A DNA stretch of 64,000 nt, from the NCBI RefSeq assembly GCF_900156435.1, contig NZ_FTPQ01000002.1, positions 434,001 through 498,000 on the forward strand, given 5' to 3'. The position numbers were made by a program, and so were the translations under genes. Below the pieces are notes generated by a model. That model was not told the DNA's origin. It made no database searches and was given only the letters and a program-made list of their open reading frames with translations. The stretch is from Microbacterium sp. RU1D. GTDB lineage: Bacteria; Actinomycetota; Actinomycetes; Actinomycetales; Microbacteriaceae. Below are positions 53,267 to 62,197 of this stretch, one piece after another. Numbering within the stretch: position 1 is the first letter of the stretch; the number at the start of each line of letters is the position of its first letter.

Positions 53267-54748
53267 TCAGGCCTCCGCCCCGGTCGAAACGGTCTCCGCG
53301 AGAAGCGGGTCGAGGTCCGCGGGGCTGGAGAGCGTCCCGCGCACGGCGGTGGCGGCGGCCACGAGGGGCGAGACCAGGTGCGTACGCCCGCCCTTGCCCT
53401 GACGACCCTCGAAGTTGCGGTTCGACGTCGACGCGCAGCGCTCCCCCGGCGCGAGCTGGTCGGGGTTCATGCCCAGGCACATCGAGCATCCCGCGAAGCG
53501 CCACTCGGCGCCGAACGCGGTGAAGACCTTGTCGAGACCCTCGGCCTCGGCCTCGAGCCGCACCCGTGCGGACCCCGGCACGACCATCACGCGGACGTTC
53601 TCGGCCTTCGTGCGGCCCTCGATGACGGAGGCGAAGGCGCGCAGGTCTTCGATGCGGCTGTTGGTGCACGAGCCCATGAACACGGCATCCACCGGGATGT
53701 CCTTCATCGGGGTACCCGCCTCGAGGGCCATGTACTCGAGGGCCCGCTCGGCGGCGGCGCGCTCGTTCGGGTCGGCGATGTCGGCCGGCGTCGGCACGAC
53801 GTCCGACAGCGACACGCCCTGACCGGGGTTGGTGCCCCAGGTGACGAAGGGCTCGAGCTCGTTCGCGTCGAGGAACACCTCGGCGTCGTAGACGGCGCCC
53901 TCGTCGCTGGGGAGGGTGCGCCAGTAGGCGACCGCGTCGTCCCAGTCCGCGCCCTGCGGGGCGTGCGGCTTGTCCTTGACGTAGGCGAAGGTCGTCTCGT
54001 CGGGGGCGATCATGCCGGCACGCGCGCCCGCCTCGATCGACATGTTGCACATGGTCATGCGCCCCTCCATCGAGAGGGAGCGGACCGCGCTGCCGCGGAA
54101 CTCGAGCACGTAGCCCTGGCCGCCGTTCGCGCCGATCTTGGCGATGATCGCGAGGATGATGTCCTTCGCGGTGACGCCGGGCTTGAGGTCGCCCTCGACG
54201 GTGATCGCCATCGTCTTGAAGGGCTTCAGCGGCAGGGTCTGCGTCGCGAGCACGTGCTCGACCTCGCTCGTGCCGATGCCGAACGCCATCGCCCCGAAAG
54301 CGCCGTGCGTGGAGGTGTGCGAGTCGCCGCACACGACGGTGATTCCCGGCATGGTGAGGCCCAGCTGCGGACCCACCACGTGGACGATGCCCTGTTCCTT
54401 GTCGCCCAGCGAGTGGATGCGCACGCCGAACTCGTCGGCGTTGCGCCGCAGGGTGTCGATCTGCGTGCGGCTGGTGAGGTCGGCGATCGGCTTGTCGATG
54501 TCGAGCGTCGGGGTGTTGTGGTCTTCCGTGGCGATCGTCAGGTCCAGACGCCGCACCGGGCGCCCCTCGGCGCGCAGGCCGTCGAACGCCTGCGGACTGG
54601 TGACCTCGTGCACGAGGTGCAGGTCGATGTAGATGAGGTCGGGCTGGCCGTCCTCGCCCTTGACCACGAGGTGGTCGTCCCAGACCTTCTCGGCCAGAGT
54701 GCGGGGGCGATCCGGAACGTGGCTGCCGTCGATCGATGTGCTGCTCAT
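53267..54748 (-). CDS. leuC: 3-isopropylmalate dehydratase large subunit
   Basis: This 493-residue aconitase-fold enzyme has the [4Fe-4S] ligands in [13 protein letters not shown] and [11 protein letters not shown]. It starts [12 protein letters not shown] at ATG 54748, 10 bases after GAGGAG. The leader upstream carries a leucine-rich peptide and alternative hairpins. Confidence 0.97.
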   Translation of the reverse strand: MSSTSIDGSHVPDRPRTLAEKVWDDHLVVKGEDGQPDLIYIDLHLVHEVTSPQAFDGLRAEGRPVRRLDLTIATEDHNTPTLDIDKPIADLTSRTQIDTLRRNADEFGVRIHSLGDKEQGIVHVVGPQLGLTMPGITVVCGDSHTSTHGAFGAMAFGIGTSEVEHVLATQTLPLKPFKTMAITVEGDLKPGVTAKDIILAIIAKIGANGGQGYVLEFRGSAVRSLSMEGRMTMCNMSIEAGARAGMIAPDETTFAYVKDKPHAPQGADWDDAVAYWRTLPSDEGAVYDAEVFLDANELEPFVTWGTNPGQGVSLSDVVPTPADIADPNERAAAERALEYMALEAGTPMKDIPVDAVFMGSCTNSRIEDLRAFASVIEGRTKAENVRVMVVPGSARVRLEAEAEGLDKVFTAFGAEWRFAGCSMCLGMNPDQLAPGERCASTSNRNFEGRQGKGGRTHLVSPLVAAATAVRGTLSSPADLDPLLAETVSTGAEA

Positions 54749-54779
54749 GGTGGCGTTTCTCCTCGGAAGGGGTGTGAGG

Positions 54780-54830
54780 CCCGCGACGAACTCCGCGACG
54801 AGAGAGGCCTAGGACAAGGTCTCGTCGCGG
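54780..54830 (-). promoter_or_regulatory. Attenuator-like alternative hairpins of leuCD
   Basis: On the minus strand, CCGCGACGAGA (54820-54830) pairs perfectly with TCTCGTCGCGG (54793-54803). A second TCGTCGCGG at 54781-54789 can compete for the same partner. No U tract follows. The structure overlaps the end of the leader peptide, so ribosome position on it could choose the pairing. Confidence 0.6.
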
Positions 54831-54859
54831 CCGCTAAGGAGGAGGCGAGCGATCCGCAC
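54809..54859 (-). CDS. Leucine-rich leader peptide of leuCD
   Basis: A GTG frame of 16 codons reads VRIARLLLSGRDETLS then TAG. It holds three consecutive leucine codons (CTC CTC CTT). The GTG is only 6 bases from a TATCGT -10 element, so the mRNA would be leaderless. The CTCCTC run is complementary to the GAGGAG Shine-Dalgarno of leuC (54759-54764). Leader peptides of this kind regulate branched-chain operons in other actinobacteria. Confidence 0.65.
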   Translation of the reverse strand: MRIARLLLSGRDETLS

Positions 54860-54865
54860 CCGGTC

Positions 54866-54874
54866 ACGATACCA
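54866..54874 (-). promoter_or_regulatory. Extended -10 of the leuCD leader
   Basis: On the minus strand, TGG-TATCGT (54866-54874) is an extended -10 element that would start transcription at the leader-peptide GTG. No convincing -35 was found. Confidence 0.5.
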
Positions 54875-54977
54875 CCGGCCACGGGGCCGCCCTCCGCGTA
54901 ACACGGCGCCGCACATTTCGACGGTCGCCGCACGGGCGTGCGAATCTGGCCCGATCCCGAAGGAAGGAGCGCGCCCC

Positions 54978-56288
54978 ATGACCGCAGGTGCCGACACCGG
55001 ATTCTCGACCCGCCAGGTACACGCGGGCGCTGCCACCGCCCCCGCGACGCCGCGCGCGACGCCCATCTACCTGACCGCCGGATTCACCTTCAGCGACCTC
55101 GACGAATCGGCCGAGCACTTCGGCACGGGCGCCGGATTCGGGTACAGCCGCACGGGCAACCCCACCGTGCAGGCCGTGGAGCAGCGGCTGGCCTCGCTCG
55201 AGGGCGGCGATCAGGCGGTCCTCGTCTCCAGCGGCCAGGCGGCCGTGACCGTCGCCCTGCTCGCCCTCGCCGGTGCCGGCGACCACGTCGTCGTGTCGGA
55301 GCACATCTACGAGGGCACGCGCGGGCTCCTCCTCGACAACCTCGCCCGATTGGGCATCGAGACGACTTTCGTCGACGTCTCCGACCTGGATGCCCTTCGC
55401 GCGGCCATCACGCCGCGGACGAAGGCGCTCTTCGCCGAGACGCTCTCGAACGCCCGCAACGACGTGCTCGACGTCGCCGCCGTCGCCGCGGTGGGGGCGG
55501 AGACCGGCATCCCCCTCGTGGTCGACAGCACCTTCACCACGCCCTACCTCCTGCGCCCGATCGAGCACGGCGCGGCGGTCGTGGTGCACTCGGCGAGCAA
55601 ATTCCTGGCCGGGCAGGGTGCGGTGCTCGGTGGCGTCATCGTCGACGACGGACGCTTCGACGCCGTGGCATCCGGCCACCTCTTCCCCCACCTCGTGCAG
55701 ACCGACCGCCTGGGAGGCGCGAGCTATGCCGAGAAGCACGGCGCCCGTGCGCGCGGCCAGTACATCCGCGAGAGCGTGGCGCCGCGCTTCGGCCCCTCCC
55801 CGTCGCCTCTCAACGCCTTCCTCATCGGTCAGGGCATCGAGACGTTGAGCCTGCGCGTGGAGCGCCAATCGACCAACGCCCTCGTCGTGGCGCGGTGGCT
55901 CGAGGAGCGCCCCGAGGTGGAGCGCGTCGACTACGTCGGGCTCGAGTCGCACCCCCACCACGCTCTGGGCGAGCGGTACCTGCGGGCCGGGCACGGTTCG
56001 GTGTTCACCCTGACCCTGCGCGGGGGACTCGAGGCCGCACGCCACCTCGTGCAGTCCGTGCGCCTCATCACGCACATGACGCACCTGGGAGATGTGCGAT
56101 CGCTCGTCCTGCACCCGCAGAGCACCTCGCACTCCGCGCGCACGGTCGCCGAGCGCGAGCGCGCGGGCGTCTTCCCGGGTACGGTGCGCCTGTCGATCGG
56201 CATCGAAGACGTCGACGACATCATCGCCGACCTCGAGCAGGCGCTGGTCGGGGTCCCGTCGATCGAACGGAAGACGGTGGTCTTGTGA
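54978..56288 (+). CDS. O-acetylhomoserine sulfhydrylase-type PLP enzyme
   Basis: This 436-residue enzyme of the Cys/Met metabolism PLP family has the Lys that binds PLP in HSASKFLAGQGAVLGG and the start MTAGADTGFSTRQVHAGA. Enzymes of this type make homocysteine or cysteine from O-acetyl precursors and sulfide. The ATG follows AAGGAGC. Its stop overlaps the flavin monooxygenase start (GTGA), which suggests the two work on sulfur together. No SAM or S-box riboswitch is evident in the short gap upstream. Confidence 0.9.
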   Translation: MTAGADTGFSTRQVHAGAATAPATPRATPIYLTAGFTFSDLDESAEHFGTGAGFGYSRTGNPTVQAVEQRLASLEGGDQAVLVSSGQAAVTVALLALAGAGDHVVVSEHIYEGTRGLLLDNLARLGIETTFVDVSDLDALRAAITPRTKALFAETLSNARNDVLDVAAVAAVGAETGIPLVVDSTFTTPYLLRPIEHGAAVVVHSASKFLAGQGAVLGGVIVDDGRFDAVASGHLFPHLVQTDRLGGASYAEKHGARARGQYIRESVAPRFGPSPSPLNAFLIGQGIETLSLRVERQSTNALVVARWLEERPEVERVDYVGLESHPHHALGERYLRAGHGSVFTLTLRGGLEAARHLVQSVRLITHMTHLGDVRSLVLHPQSTSHSARTVAERERAGVFPGTVRLSIGIEDVDDIIADLEQALVGVPSIERKTVVL

Positions 56289-57598
56289 GCCGTCTGCAGC
56301 ACTTCGGCTGGTTTCTCGCGCGCGGCTTCGGCCCCCACGGGTGGGGGCACCCGTACCTGCGGTGGAACCACCGCTGGACCGAGCCCGGCTTGTACCAGGA
56401 ATCCGCGCGCACCCTCGAGCAGGCGGGGTTCGACCTGCTCATCGTCGAGGACGCGCCCTCGCTCGGCAGCGCCGAGACGATCGACCTCCGCGTGCGTCAC
56501 GCGTTCGGGGGCCCCAAGCACGACCCCCTGCTGCTCGCGCCCTACCTGTTCGCGGCCACGCAGCACCTCGGCGTCGTCCCGACGGTCAATCCCGCGGCGT
56601 ACCTGCCGTACACCGCGGCCCGGCAGTTCGCGACGCTCCAGCACCTCAGCGGCCACCGCCTCGGCCTGAACGTCGTCACCGACACCGGCAGCGCGCGTCA
56701 CTTCTCCACCGACGCGCAGCTGGGCCACGACGCGGCCTACGACCGGGCGGAGGAGTGGCTCGACGGCATCCGCCAGCTCTGGCGCAGCTGGGGCGAGGGC
56801 GCTCTCGTCGTCGACGAGGAGTCGGGCGTCTACGCCGACGGGACGAAGCTGGATGCCACGCGCCACCGGGGCGAGTACTACGGCTTCGATGGTCCGCTGA
56901 ACGCCATCCCCTTCAGCGACGGCGAGCCCGCCATCGTCTCCCCCGGCGGGTCGGGCCGCGGACTGTCGTTCGCCGGGCACAACTCCGACGTGCAGCTCGC
57001 GCTCGCGCCGCTCGACGAAGCGAGCATCCGCGCCTACCGGGGGCGCATCCACGCCGCGGCCGAGGCGGCGGGCCGCACGGCTGCCGACATCAAGATCCTC
57101 TTCGCGATCCAACCCGTGCTCGTGGCTTCGCCGGAGGAGGCCGATCGGCTGGTGGCGGCATCCGCGGATCCCTCCGACGACGCCCTCATTGCGATCGCGC
57201 GCAAGCAGTCGAGCGACCTCGAGACCGATCTGACCGGTCTCGATCTCGACCGCCCTCTCGACCGTTCGATCTTCGGGGAGCACGTGTCGGAGGGAAGCAT
57301 CAAGCGCCTCGTCGGGAAGCACGACGACGACGCTCCCTTGCGATCGATCCTCGCGGCGCACGCGCGCCTCGGCCGTTTGAACGACGGCACGGGCTTCGTC
57401 GGTACCGCCGACGAGTTCGCCGACCGCATCGAGGAGCTCGGCGACTGGGGCAACGACGGCGTCCTCCTGTGGGGCGACCTCCACCCGGTCACGGTGCACC
57501 GGCTGCTCGACGACCTCGTGCCGATCCTCCGGCGCCGCGGCATCCTCCGCGAGGAGTACGTCGAGGGCGGCCTGCAGGCGAACCTGCGCGCGTTCTAG
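56285..57598 (+). CDS. Flavin-dependent monooxygenase of the NtaA/SnaA/DszA type
   Basis: This 437-residue LLM-class oxidoreductase has HFGWFLARGFGPHGWG at the N-terminus and SGHRLGLNVVTD, AYDRAEEWLDGIRQLW and AIVSPGGSGRG, typical of the nitrilotriacetate/dibenzothiophene-sulfone monooxygenase subfamily. It needs reduced FMN from a separate reductase, which is not nearby. Coupling to the sulfhydrylase suggests release of sulfur from organic compounds. The substrate is unknown. Confidence 0.87.
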   Translation: MSRLQHFGWFLARGFGPHGWGHPYLRWNHRWTEPGLYQESARTLEQAGFDLLIVEDAPSLGSAETIDLRVRHAFGGPKHDPLLLAPYLFAATQHLGVVPTVNPAAYLPYTAARQFATLQHLSGHRLGLNVVTDTGSARHFSTDAQLGHDAAYDRAEEWLDGIRQLWRSWGEGALVVDEESGVYADGTKLDATRHRGEYYGFDGPLNAIPFSDGEPAIVSPGGSGRGLSFAGHNSDVQLALAPLDEASIRAYRGRIHAAAEAAGRTAADIKILFAIQPVLVASPEEADRLVAASADPSDDALIAIARKQSSDLETDLTGLDLDRPLDRSIFGEHVSEGSIKRLVGKHDDDAPLRSILAAHARLGRLNDGTGFVGTADEFADRIEELGDWGNDGVLLWGDLHPVTVHRLLDDLVPILRRRGILREEYVEGGLQANLRAF

Positions 57599-57831
57599 AT
57601 CCCGGATGCCGCCCGCCCGGCCGATACCCCTTGTCCCTCGTGCGGCGGGTGGACACCCGGCTCAGAACCCTCGTCCCACTTATGGCCGGATGAAGCCGCG
57701 TCAACCAGCCATGAGGCGGACACACACCGTTGAAGGCGGGACGAGGGGCAACGGGGCGGCAGGCGACCCCGGCCCGCACGACGCCGATGTGTCGCGCGCG
57801 GGTCAGTCGCGCGGGTTGGTCGCGCCCGCGG

Positions 57832-58893
57832 TCAGTCGCGCTCGGGGTGCTCCACCGTCGAGGGGGTGCCCTTCTCGTCGGCGACGTCGGCCGCGGCATC
57901 CTGACGCCCTTCGGCAGCCGGCTCTCGGCGCGCCGCGATCAGACTCGCGACCGTCGCGACGGCCATCGACACGATGATCACCGCGAGCGAGACCCACGTC
58001 GAGATCTCGGGTGCCCACTCGATCGGCTCGCCGCCGTTGAGGAACGACAGTTCGTTGACGTGCATCGCGTGAAGGATGAGCTTCACGCCGATGAAGGCGA
58101 GGATGAACGCGATGCCGTAGTGCAGGTATTTGAGGCGGTCGAGCAGGTCGCCGAGCAGGAAGTACAGCTGCCGCAGGCCCATGAGGGCGAACAGGTTCGC
58201 GGTGAAGACGATGAACGGGCTCTGCGTGATGCCGAAGATCGCGGGGATCGAGTCGATCGCGAAGAGCAGGTCCGTCACGCCGATGGCCACGAACACGATG
58301 ATCATCGGCGTGAACAGCTTCTTGCCGTTCACGCGCGTGATGACCTTCTTGCCGTCGTAGGAGTCGCTCATCGGCAGGACGCGGCGCAGCGTCCGCACGA
58401 TGAGGTTCTCCTTCTGCGCGTCGTCATCGTCGTCGCCCGGGAACGCCTGCCGGATCGCGGTGTAGATCAGGAAGAGGCCGAAGAGGTAGAAGATCGGGCT
58501 GAAGTTCTCGATGATCGTCGCGCCGACGAGGATGAACGCCCCGCGCAGGACGAGCGCGATGATGATGCCCACCATCAGCACCTCCTGCTGATAGCGACGC
58601 GGCACCGAGAACTGGCCCATAATCAGCACGAACACGAAGAGGTTGTCGATCGAGAGGCTGTACTCCGTGAGCCAGCCGGCCACGAACTGTCCCGCGACCT
58701 CTCCCCCCGCGACGATCCACAGCACCCCCGCGAAGATCAGTGCCAGCGTGACGTAGAAGACCACCCACAACGTCGACTCCTTCGGCGCCGGGATGTGCGG
58801 ACGCTTGAGGATGATGAGCAGGTCGGCGATGAGGATGACGACCAGCACCACCAGCGTGATCGTCTGGAAGAGCGGGTCGAGCTGCAGCTCCAT
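57832..58893 (-). CDS. TerC family membrane protein
   Basis: This 353-residue protein has about nine transmembrane segments and TerC blocks SIDNLFVFVLIM and DLLFAIDSIPAIFGI, with two conserved acidic pairs. A GDDDDDAQK acidic loop lies in the middle. TerC proteins are linked to manganese export and to co-translational metal loading of secreted enzymes. I see no yybP-ykoY-like leader. The ATG at 58893 is clear. Confidence 0.93.
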   Translation of the reverse strand: MELQLDPLFQTITLVVLVVILIADLLIILKRPHIPAPKESTLWVVFYVTLALIFAGVLWIVAGGEVAGQFVAGWLTEYSLSIDNLFVFVLIMGQFSVPRRYQQEVLMVGIIIALVLRGAFILVGATIIENFSPIFYLFGLFLIYTAIRQAFPGDDDDDAQKENLIVRTLRRVLPMSDSYDGKKVITRVNGKKLFTPMIIVFVAIGVTDLLFAIDSIPAIFGITQSPFIVFTANLFALMGLRQLYFLLGDLLDRLKYLHYGIAFILAFIGVKLILHAMHVNELSFLNGGEPIEWAPEISTWVSLAVIIVSMAVATVASLIAARREPAAEGRQDAAADVADEKGTPSTVEHPERD

Positions 58894-59065
58894 CGCGGGG
58901 CCTTTCGTCCGGGGGAAACGCTCGAGTCTATCCAGCGCGCTCCGTCGGCCCGCGGGTTGTGCACGTAGATCTCATTGCGTGCGTAGTCGTCCGAGACGAT
59001 CCGCCACCCACGGACACCTGTCAGTGAGAGAGTGCTCGAAGAGCCTCGCCCGACCGGGAAAGCGG

Positions 59066-59626
59066 ATGCCGATGACCGACGACGTGATCGACGACAGGGC
59101 GCTCGTCGCGCGCGCGGCCGGCGGCTCCGAGGCGGCGTTCCGCGCCCTGTATCGCGCGTACGTGCGGCCGGTGTACTGGGTCGCCTTCAGGCTCGTCGGT
59201 CAGGCCGCCGATGCCGAGGACGTCACCCAGGAGACCTTCGTCGTCGCCTGGCGGAAGATCCCGTCGCTGCGGCTGGAGGGAGAGTCGCTCCTGCCGTGGC
59301 TTGCGACGATCTGCCGCCTGCAGGCGCAGAACCGGCTCCGGGCGCGTCGGCGGCACGGCAGCCACGCCGAACTCGACGCGGACATCCCCGCCGTGGTCGA
59401 CATCGAGGCGCAGGTCGTGCAGGCGCAGACCGTCGCCGCGATCCTCGCGGCCGTCGATCGGCTCAGCGACCTCGACCGCGAGATCTTCCGCCTGTGCGCC
59501 GCAGAGGGCTACGGATACGAGGCCGCCGCCGCGTCGTTGGGCGTATCGCACGGCACGGTGCGCAACCGCCTCTCCCGCATCCGCTCCCGGGTGCGCGCCA
59601 CCGCGATGGAAACGGAGACCCCATGA
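59066..59626 (+). CDS. ECF-like sigma-70 factor
   Basis: This 186-residue protein has a sigma region 2 (GQAADAEDVTQETFVVAWRKIPSL) and region 4 (LSDLDREIFRLCAAEGYGYEAAAASLGVSHGTVRNRLSRIRSRVR). There is no region 1.1 or 3. The stop overlaps the next start (ATGA). The partner membrane gene could be its anti-sigma factor. ATG at 59072 is an alternative start. Confidence 0.9.
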   Translation: MPMTDDVIDDRALVARAAGGSEAAFRALYRAYVRPVYWVAFRLVGQAADAEDVTQETFVVAWRKIPSLRLEGESLLPWLATICRLQAQNRLRARRRHGSHAELDADIPAVVDIEAQVVQAQTVAAILAAVDRLSDLDREIFRLCAAEGYGYEAAAASLGVSHGTVRNRLSRIRSRVRATAMETETP

Positions 59627-60693
59627 CCACGCCGACCCTTCCCTCCCTTCCCGCAGAGCGGGTGGATGCCATCGAGACGGCCGTCTTCGGACGAATCGCC
59701 GACGAGCGTGATCGGCGTCGTCGACGTCGCCGCGGCGTCTGGACCGGTGTCGGCGCCGCCGCGGCGGTCGTCGTGGTCGCCGCCATCGTGGGGCCCTCGC
59801 TCGGCGCCACCTCGGGTGTCAGCGGTTCGTCGACCGTCGCGGGTGCGGGCGACAGTGCGCCGGAGGGAGGGACGATCGACCCATCCGCCCAGGGCTTCGC
59901 CGACGCGGAGGCGGGGCCCGCCCCCGTGGCGCCCGACCAGGGCGGGGCGGGAGCCCGGTCCGATGCCTCGTCGACCACCGCCGCCGCGCGGGAGATCGTC
60001 GCCACCGGATCGAGCACCGTCGCCGTCGACGACATCGCCGCCGCGATCGAGGCGATCGGCGACGCCGCCACCTCGGCCGGCGGCTACGTCGAGTCGTCTC
60101 AGCTCGGTGATGGCGGCGTCGTGATGCCCCTCGAGGGAGCCGCGACAGGCGCGATGCTCTCGTCGGGCTGGATCACCGTCCGGGTCCCCGCCGCCTCGCT
60201 GCAGCGGGTGATGGACAGTCTGGGTGCGGTGGGCGAGGTGACGGCGACCAGCGTGACGCGGTCCGACGTCACCGACCAGGCGATCGACCTGCGCGCGCGG
60301 GTGGCCGCGGGCGAGGCCTCCGTCGCCCGACTCACCGACCTGATGGCGCAGGCCGCGTCGGTCTCGGACCTCATCGCCGCCGAGTCCGCGCTCGCCGAGC
60401 GCCAAGCGCAGCTCGACAGCGATCGGCAGATCCTGCAGTCGCTGTCGTCGCAGGTGGCGATGTCGACGCTGAGCGTGCAACTCACCGCACGCACGGCGTC
60501 CGTCGCCGCCGACCCGGCGGGCTTCGGCGACGGCCTCACGGCCGGGTGGAACGGCCTCGTGGCGACCCTGAACGGCGTCGTGATCGGCCTGGGCTTCTTG
60601 CTCCCCTGGATCGTCGTGGCCGTAATCGCCGCCACCGCCGTGTGGGGCGTGCGTCGGGTGGCCCGCCGTCGCCGCGCGGCACGCGAGGGCTGA
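59623..60693 (+). CDS. DUF4349 membrane protein, possible anti-sigma partner
   Basis: This 356-residue protein has a cytoplasmic N-terminus of ~40 residues ending in RRRRRRG, a membrane segment at about 40-65, and an extracytoplasmic DUF4349 domain (IAAAIEAIGDAATSAGGYVESSQL...QAIDLRARVAAGEASVARL). A coiled-coil-like stretch and a C-terminal membrane segment at about 320-345 complete it. The coupling to the sigma gene and the short cytoplasmic N-terminus suggest sensing, but no classic zinc anti-sigma motif is present. Confidence 0.82.
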   Translation: MTTPTLPSLPAERVDAIETAVFGRIADERDRRRRRRRGVWTGVGAAAAVVVVAAIVGPSLGATSGVSGSSTVAGAGDSAPEGGTIDPSAQGFADAEAGPAPVAPDQGGAGARSDASSTTAAAREIVATGSSTVAVDDIAAAIEAIGDAATSAGGYVESSQLGDGGVVMPLEGAATGAMLSSGWITVRVPAASLQRVMDSLGAVGEVTATSVTRSDVTDQAIDLRARVAAGEASVARLTDLMAQAASVSDLIAAESALAERQAQLDSDRQILQSLSSQVAMSTLSVQLTARTASVAADPAGFGDGLTAGWNGLVATLNGVVIGLGFLLPWIVVAVIAATAVWGVRRVARRRRAAREG

Positions 60694-60787
60694 GCACGCG
60701 CCGCTCCACGGCGCACGACGCCTCGCCTCCGGGCGGTGGGGCCCCACCCGCGCATGCGGCTCCTCGTCCTGCCGAGGTCGCCGACAA

Positions 60788-60827
60788 CGAAGAAGAGCCC
60801 CGACCATTCGGTCGAGGCTCTTCTTCG
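60788..60827 (-). terminator. Terminator next to tRNA-Glu
   Basis: A 12-bp stem CGAAGAAGAGCC/GGCTCTTCTTCG is extended by a 5-bp inner stem with a 4-base loop. It starts 3 bases past the tRNA 3' end on the minus strand and can also end the sigma operon on the plus strand. Confidence 0.85.
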
Positions 60828-60830
60828 TGT

Positions 60831-60906
60831 TGGTGACCCCAGCGGGATTCGAACCCGCGTTACCGCCGTGAGAGGGCGGCGTACTAGGCCGCTATACGAT
60901 GGGGCC
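60831..60906 (-). tRNA. tRNA-Glu (anticodon CUC)
   Basis: On the minus strand the 76-base gene starts GGCCCCATCGTATAGCGGCC. It has an anticodon stem CCGCC/GGCGG with loop CTCTCAC (anticodon CTC), the T loop GGTTCGAATCC and an encoded CCA end. The acceptor stem has seven pairs including one G-U. It reads the GAG codon. Confidence 0.97.
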
Positions 60907-61092
60907 GCGTCGCAACGTGTTCAAGTATGCACCACGAATGACGCGCACGCAAAATCAGGGCCGAGCCACCGATATCCCGGGCGTGTCCGGCCACGGTACC
61001 GCGATCCAGCGGCCAACGGAAGAGGCGTTGCACGCTGTTCATCGTGCGCGCCAGCGCTTGCCGCCCGTGGCATCCGGGAGTTGGATCGGAGT

Positions 61093-61731
61093 ATGCGCCT
61101 CACGAAGCACGAACACGCCGCCCTCGTCGTCGTCGAATCCGGGCACACGCTCGTCATCGACCCCGGCACCTTCACCTCTCCCCTCGAAGACCTGGTGGGC
61201 CTCGTCGGCGTGGTCATCACGCACGAGCACCCCGATCACTGGACCCCCGAGCACCTCACCCGCCTGCAGAAGGCGCACCCGGGCGTGCCGATCTACGGCC
61301 CCGAGGGCGTGCGCGACGCCGCCGCGGGCTTCGAGATCACGGTGGTGAACCCCGGCGACCGCCTCGATCTGGGACCGTTCCACCTCGAGTTCTTCGGCGG
61401 GCGTCACGAAGTGATCCACGAGTCCATCCCCGTGGTCGACAACGTCGGCGTCCTCGTCAACGACTCCCTGTACTACCCCGGCGACTCCTACGCCGTGCCG
61501 AAGCACAAGAAGGTGGCCCTTCTGGCCGCCCCGGTCGGAGCGCCCTGGCTCAAGATCGGTGACGCGATCGACTACGTCCTCGCGGTCAAGCCCGAGCGCG
61601 TGTTCGCGACGCACGACATGACGCTTTCGGTGGCCGGCAAGCAGATGGGCGACGCGCGCCTCACGTGGGCGATCGAGCAGAACGGCGGATCGTTCGTCGA
61701 CCTCAAGCCGGGCGACTCGGTCGAGGTCTGA
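61093..61731 (+). CDS. Metallo-beta-lactamase-fold hydrolase
   Basis: This 212-residue protein has THEHPDHW (HxHxDH), GGRHEVIH and FATHDM metal motifs of the UPF0173/MBL superfamily. It starts MRLTKHEHAALVV and is probably a cytoplasmic hydrolase. The substrate is unknown. The longer frame upstream would run through the tRNA, so the ATG at 61093 is preferred. Confidence 0.87.
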   Translation: MRLTKHEHAALVVVESGHTLVIDPGTFTSPLEDLVGLVGVVITHEHPDHWTPEHLTRLQKAHPGVPIYGPEGVRDAAAGFEITVVNPGDRLDLGPFHLEFFGGRHEVIHESIPVVDNVGVLVNDSLYYPGDSYAVPKHKKVALLAAPVGAPWLKIGDAIDYVLAVKPERVFATHDMTLSVAGKQMGDARLTWAIEQNGGSFVDLKPGDSVEV

Positions 61732-61836
61732 GGCCACCCGACGAGCACGACTCCTGCAGAACCGCGCTTCCGGCACCTGCCGGGCCGCTCGACACCGATT
61801 CCGCAGGAGGTGTGCACGGCGGCGGCACGTCGGACC

Positions 61837-61892
61837 CACCAGAACACCGGATGCCACGAGCCCTCAGGCCCGTGACATCCGGTGTTCTGGTG
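61837..61892. terminator. Bidirectional terminator between the MBL gene and ptsH
   Basis: A perfect 17-bp stem CACCAGAACACCGGATG/CATCCGGTGTTCTGGTG (61837-61853 with 61876-61892) has an inner CACG/CGTG pair. It ends 8 bases before the ptsH stop codon and can stop transcription from both sides. Confidence 0.85.
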
Positions 61893-61900
61893 CGGAGTGC

Positions 61901-62170
61901 TTACTGCGCGTCGAGATCGGTCTCGAGCAGGGCGACGAGCTCGTCGAGCGCCTGCTCGGCGCCCTCGCCCTCGGCCTTGAGCGTCACGACGGTGCCGTGA
62001 CCGGCGCCCAGACCCATGAGCGACAGGATGCTGCCGGCGTTGAGGTCGGGACCGCCCTGGGCAGCGATGGTGACGGGGACGTTCTTCTCCTGCACGGCCT
62101 GCACGAAAAGCTTCGCGGGGCGGGCGTGGAGGCCCGAGGCGCTGGCGATGGTGGCCTGACGTTCTGCCAT
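61901..62170 (-). CDS. ptsH: Phosphocarrier protein HPr
   Basis: This 89-residue PTS phosphocarrier has the active His15 in SGLHARPAK. The regulatory-serine region reads NAGSILSLM (Ser47). It passes phosphate from enzyme I to the fructose EII encoded next door. It starts 27 bases after the fruA stop, so the two are co-transcribed. Confidence 0.96.
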   Translation of the reverse strand: MAERQATIASASGLHARPAKLFVQAVQEKNVPVTIAAQGGPDLNAGSILSLMGLGAGHGTVVTLKAEGEGAEQALDELVALLETDLDAQ

Positions 62171-62197
62171 GGTGAATCCTTCCGATTCGACGGGGTG

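Noticed and set aside
54900..54977. SAM riboswitch before the sulfhydrylase gene
   Set aside because: The gap to the leuCD leader is too short and shows no SAM-II or SAM-IV-like pattern.
57599..57831. Short duplication GGTCAGTCGCGC near the terC stop
   Set aside because: Only about 12 bases are repeated 29 bases apart, too little to treat as a tail duplication like the one at 15457.
58894..58960. Manganese (yybP-ykoY) riboswitch before terC
   Set aside because: The short leader has none of the conserved loop sequences that I would expect.
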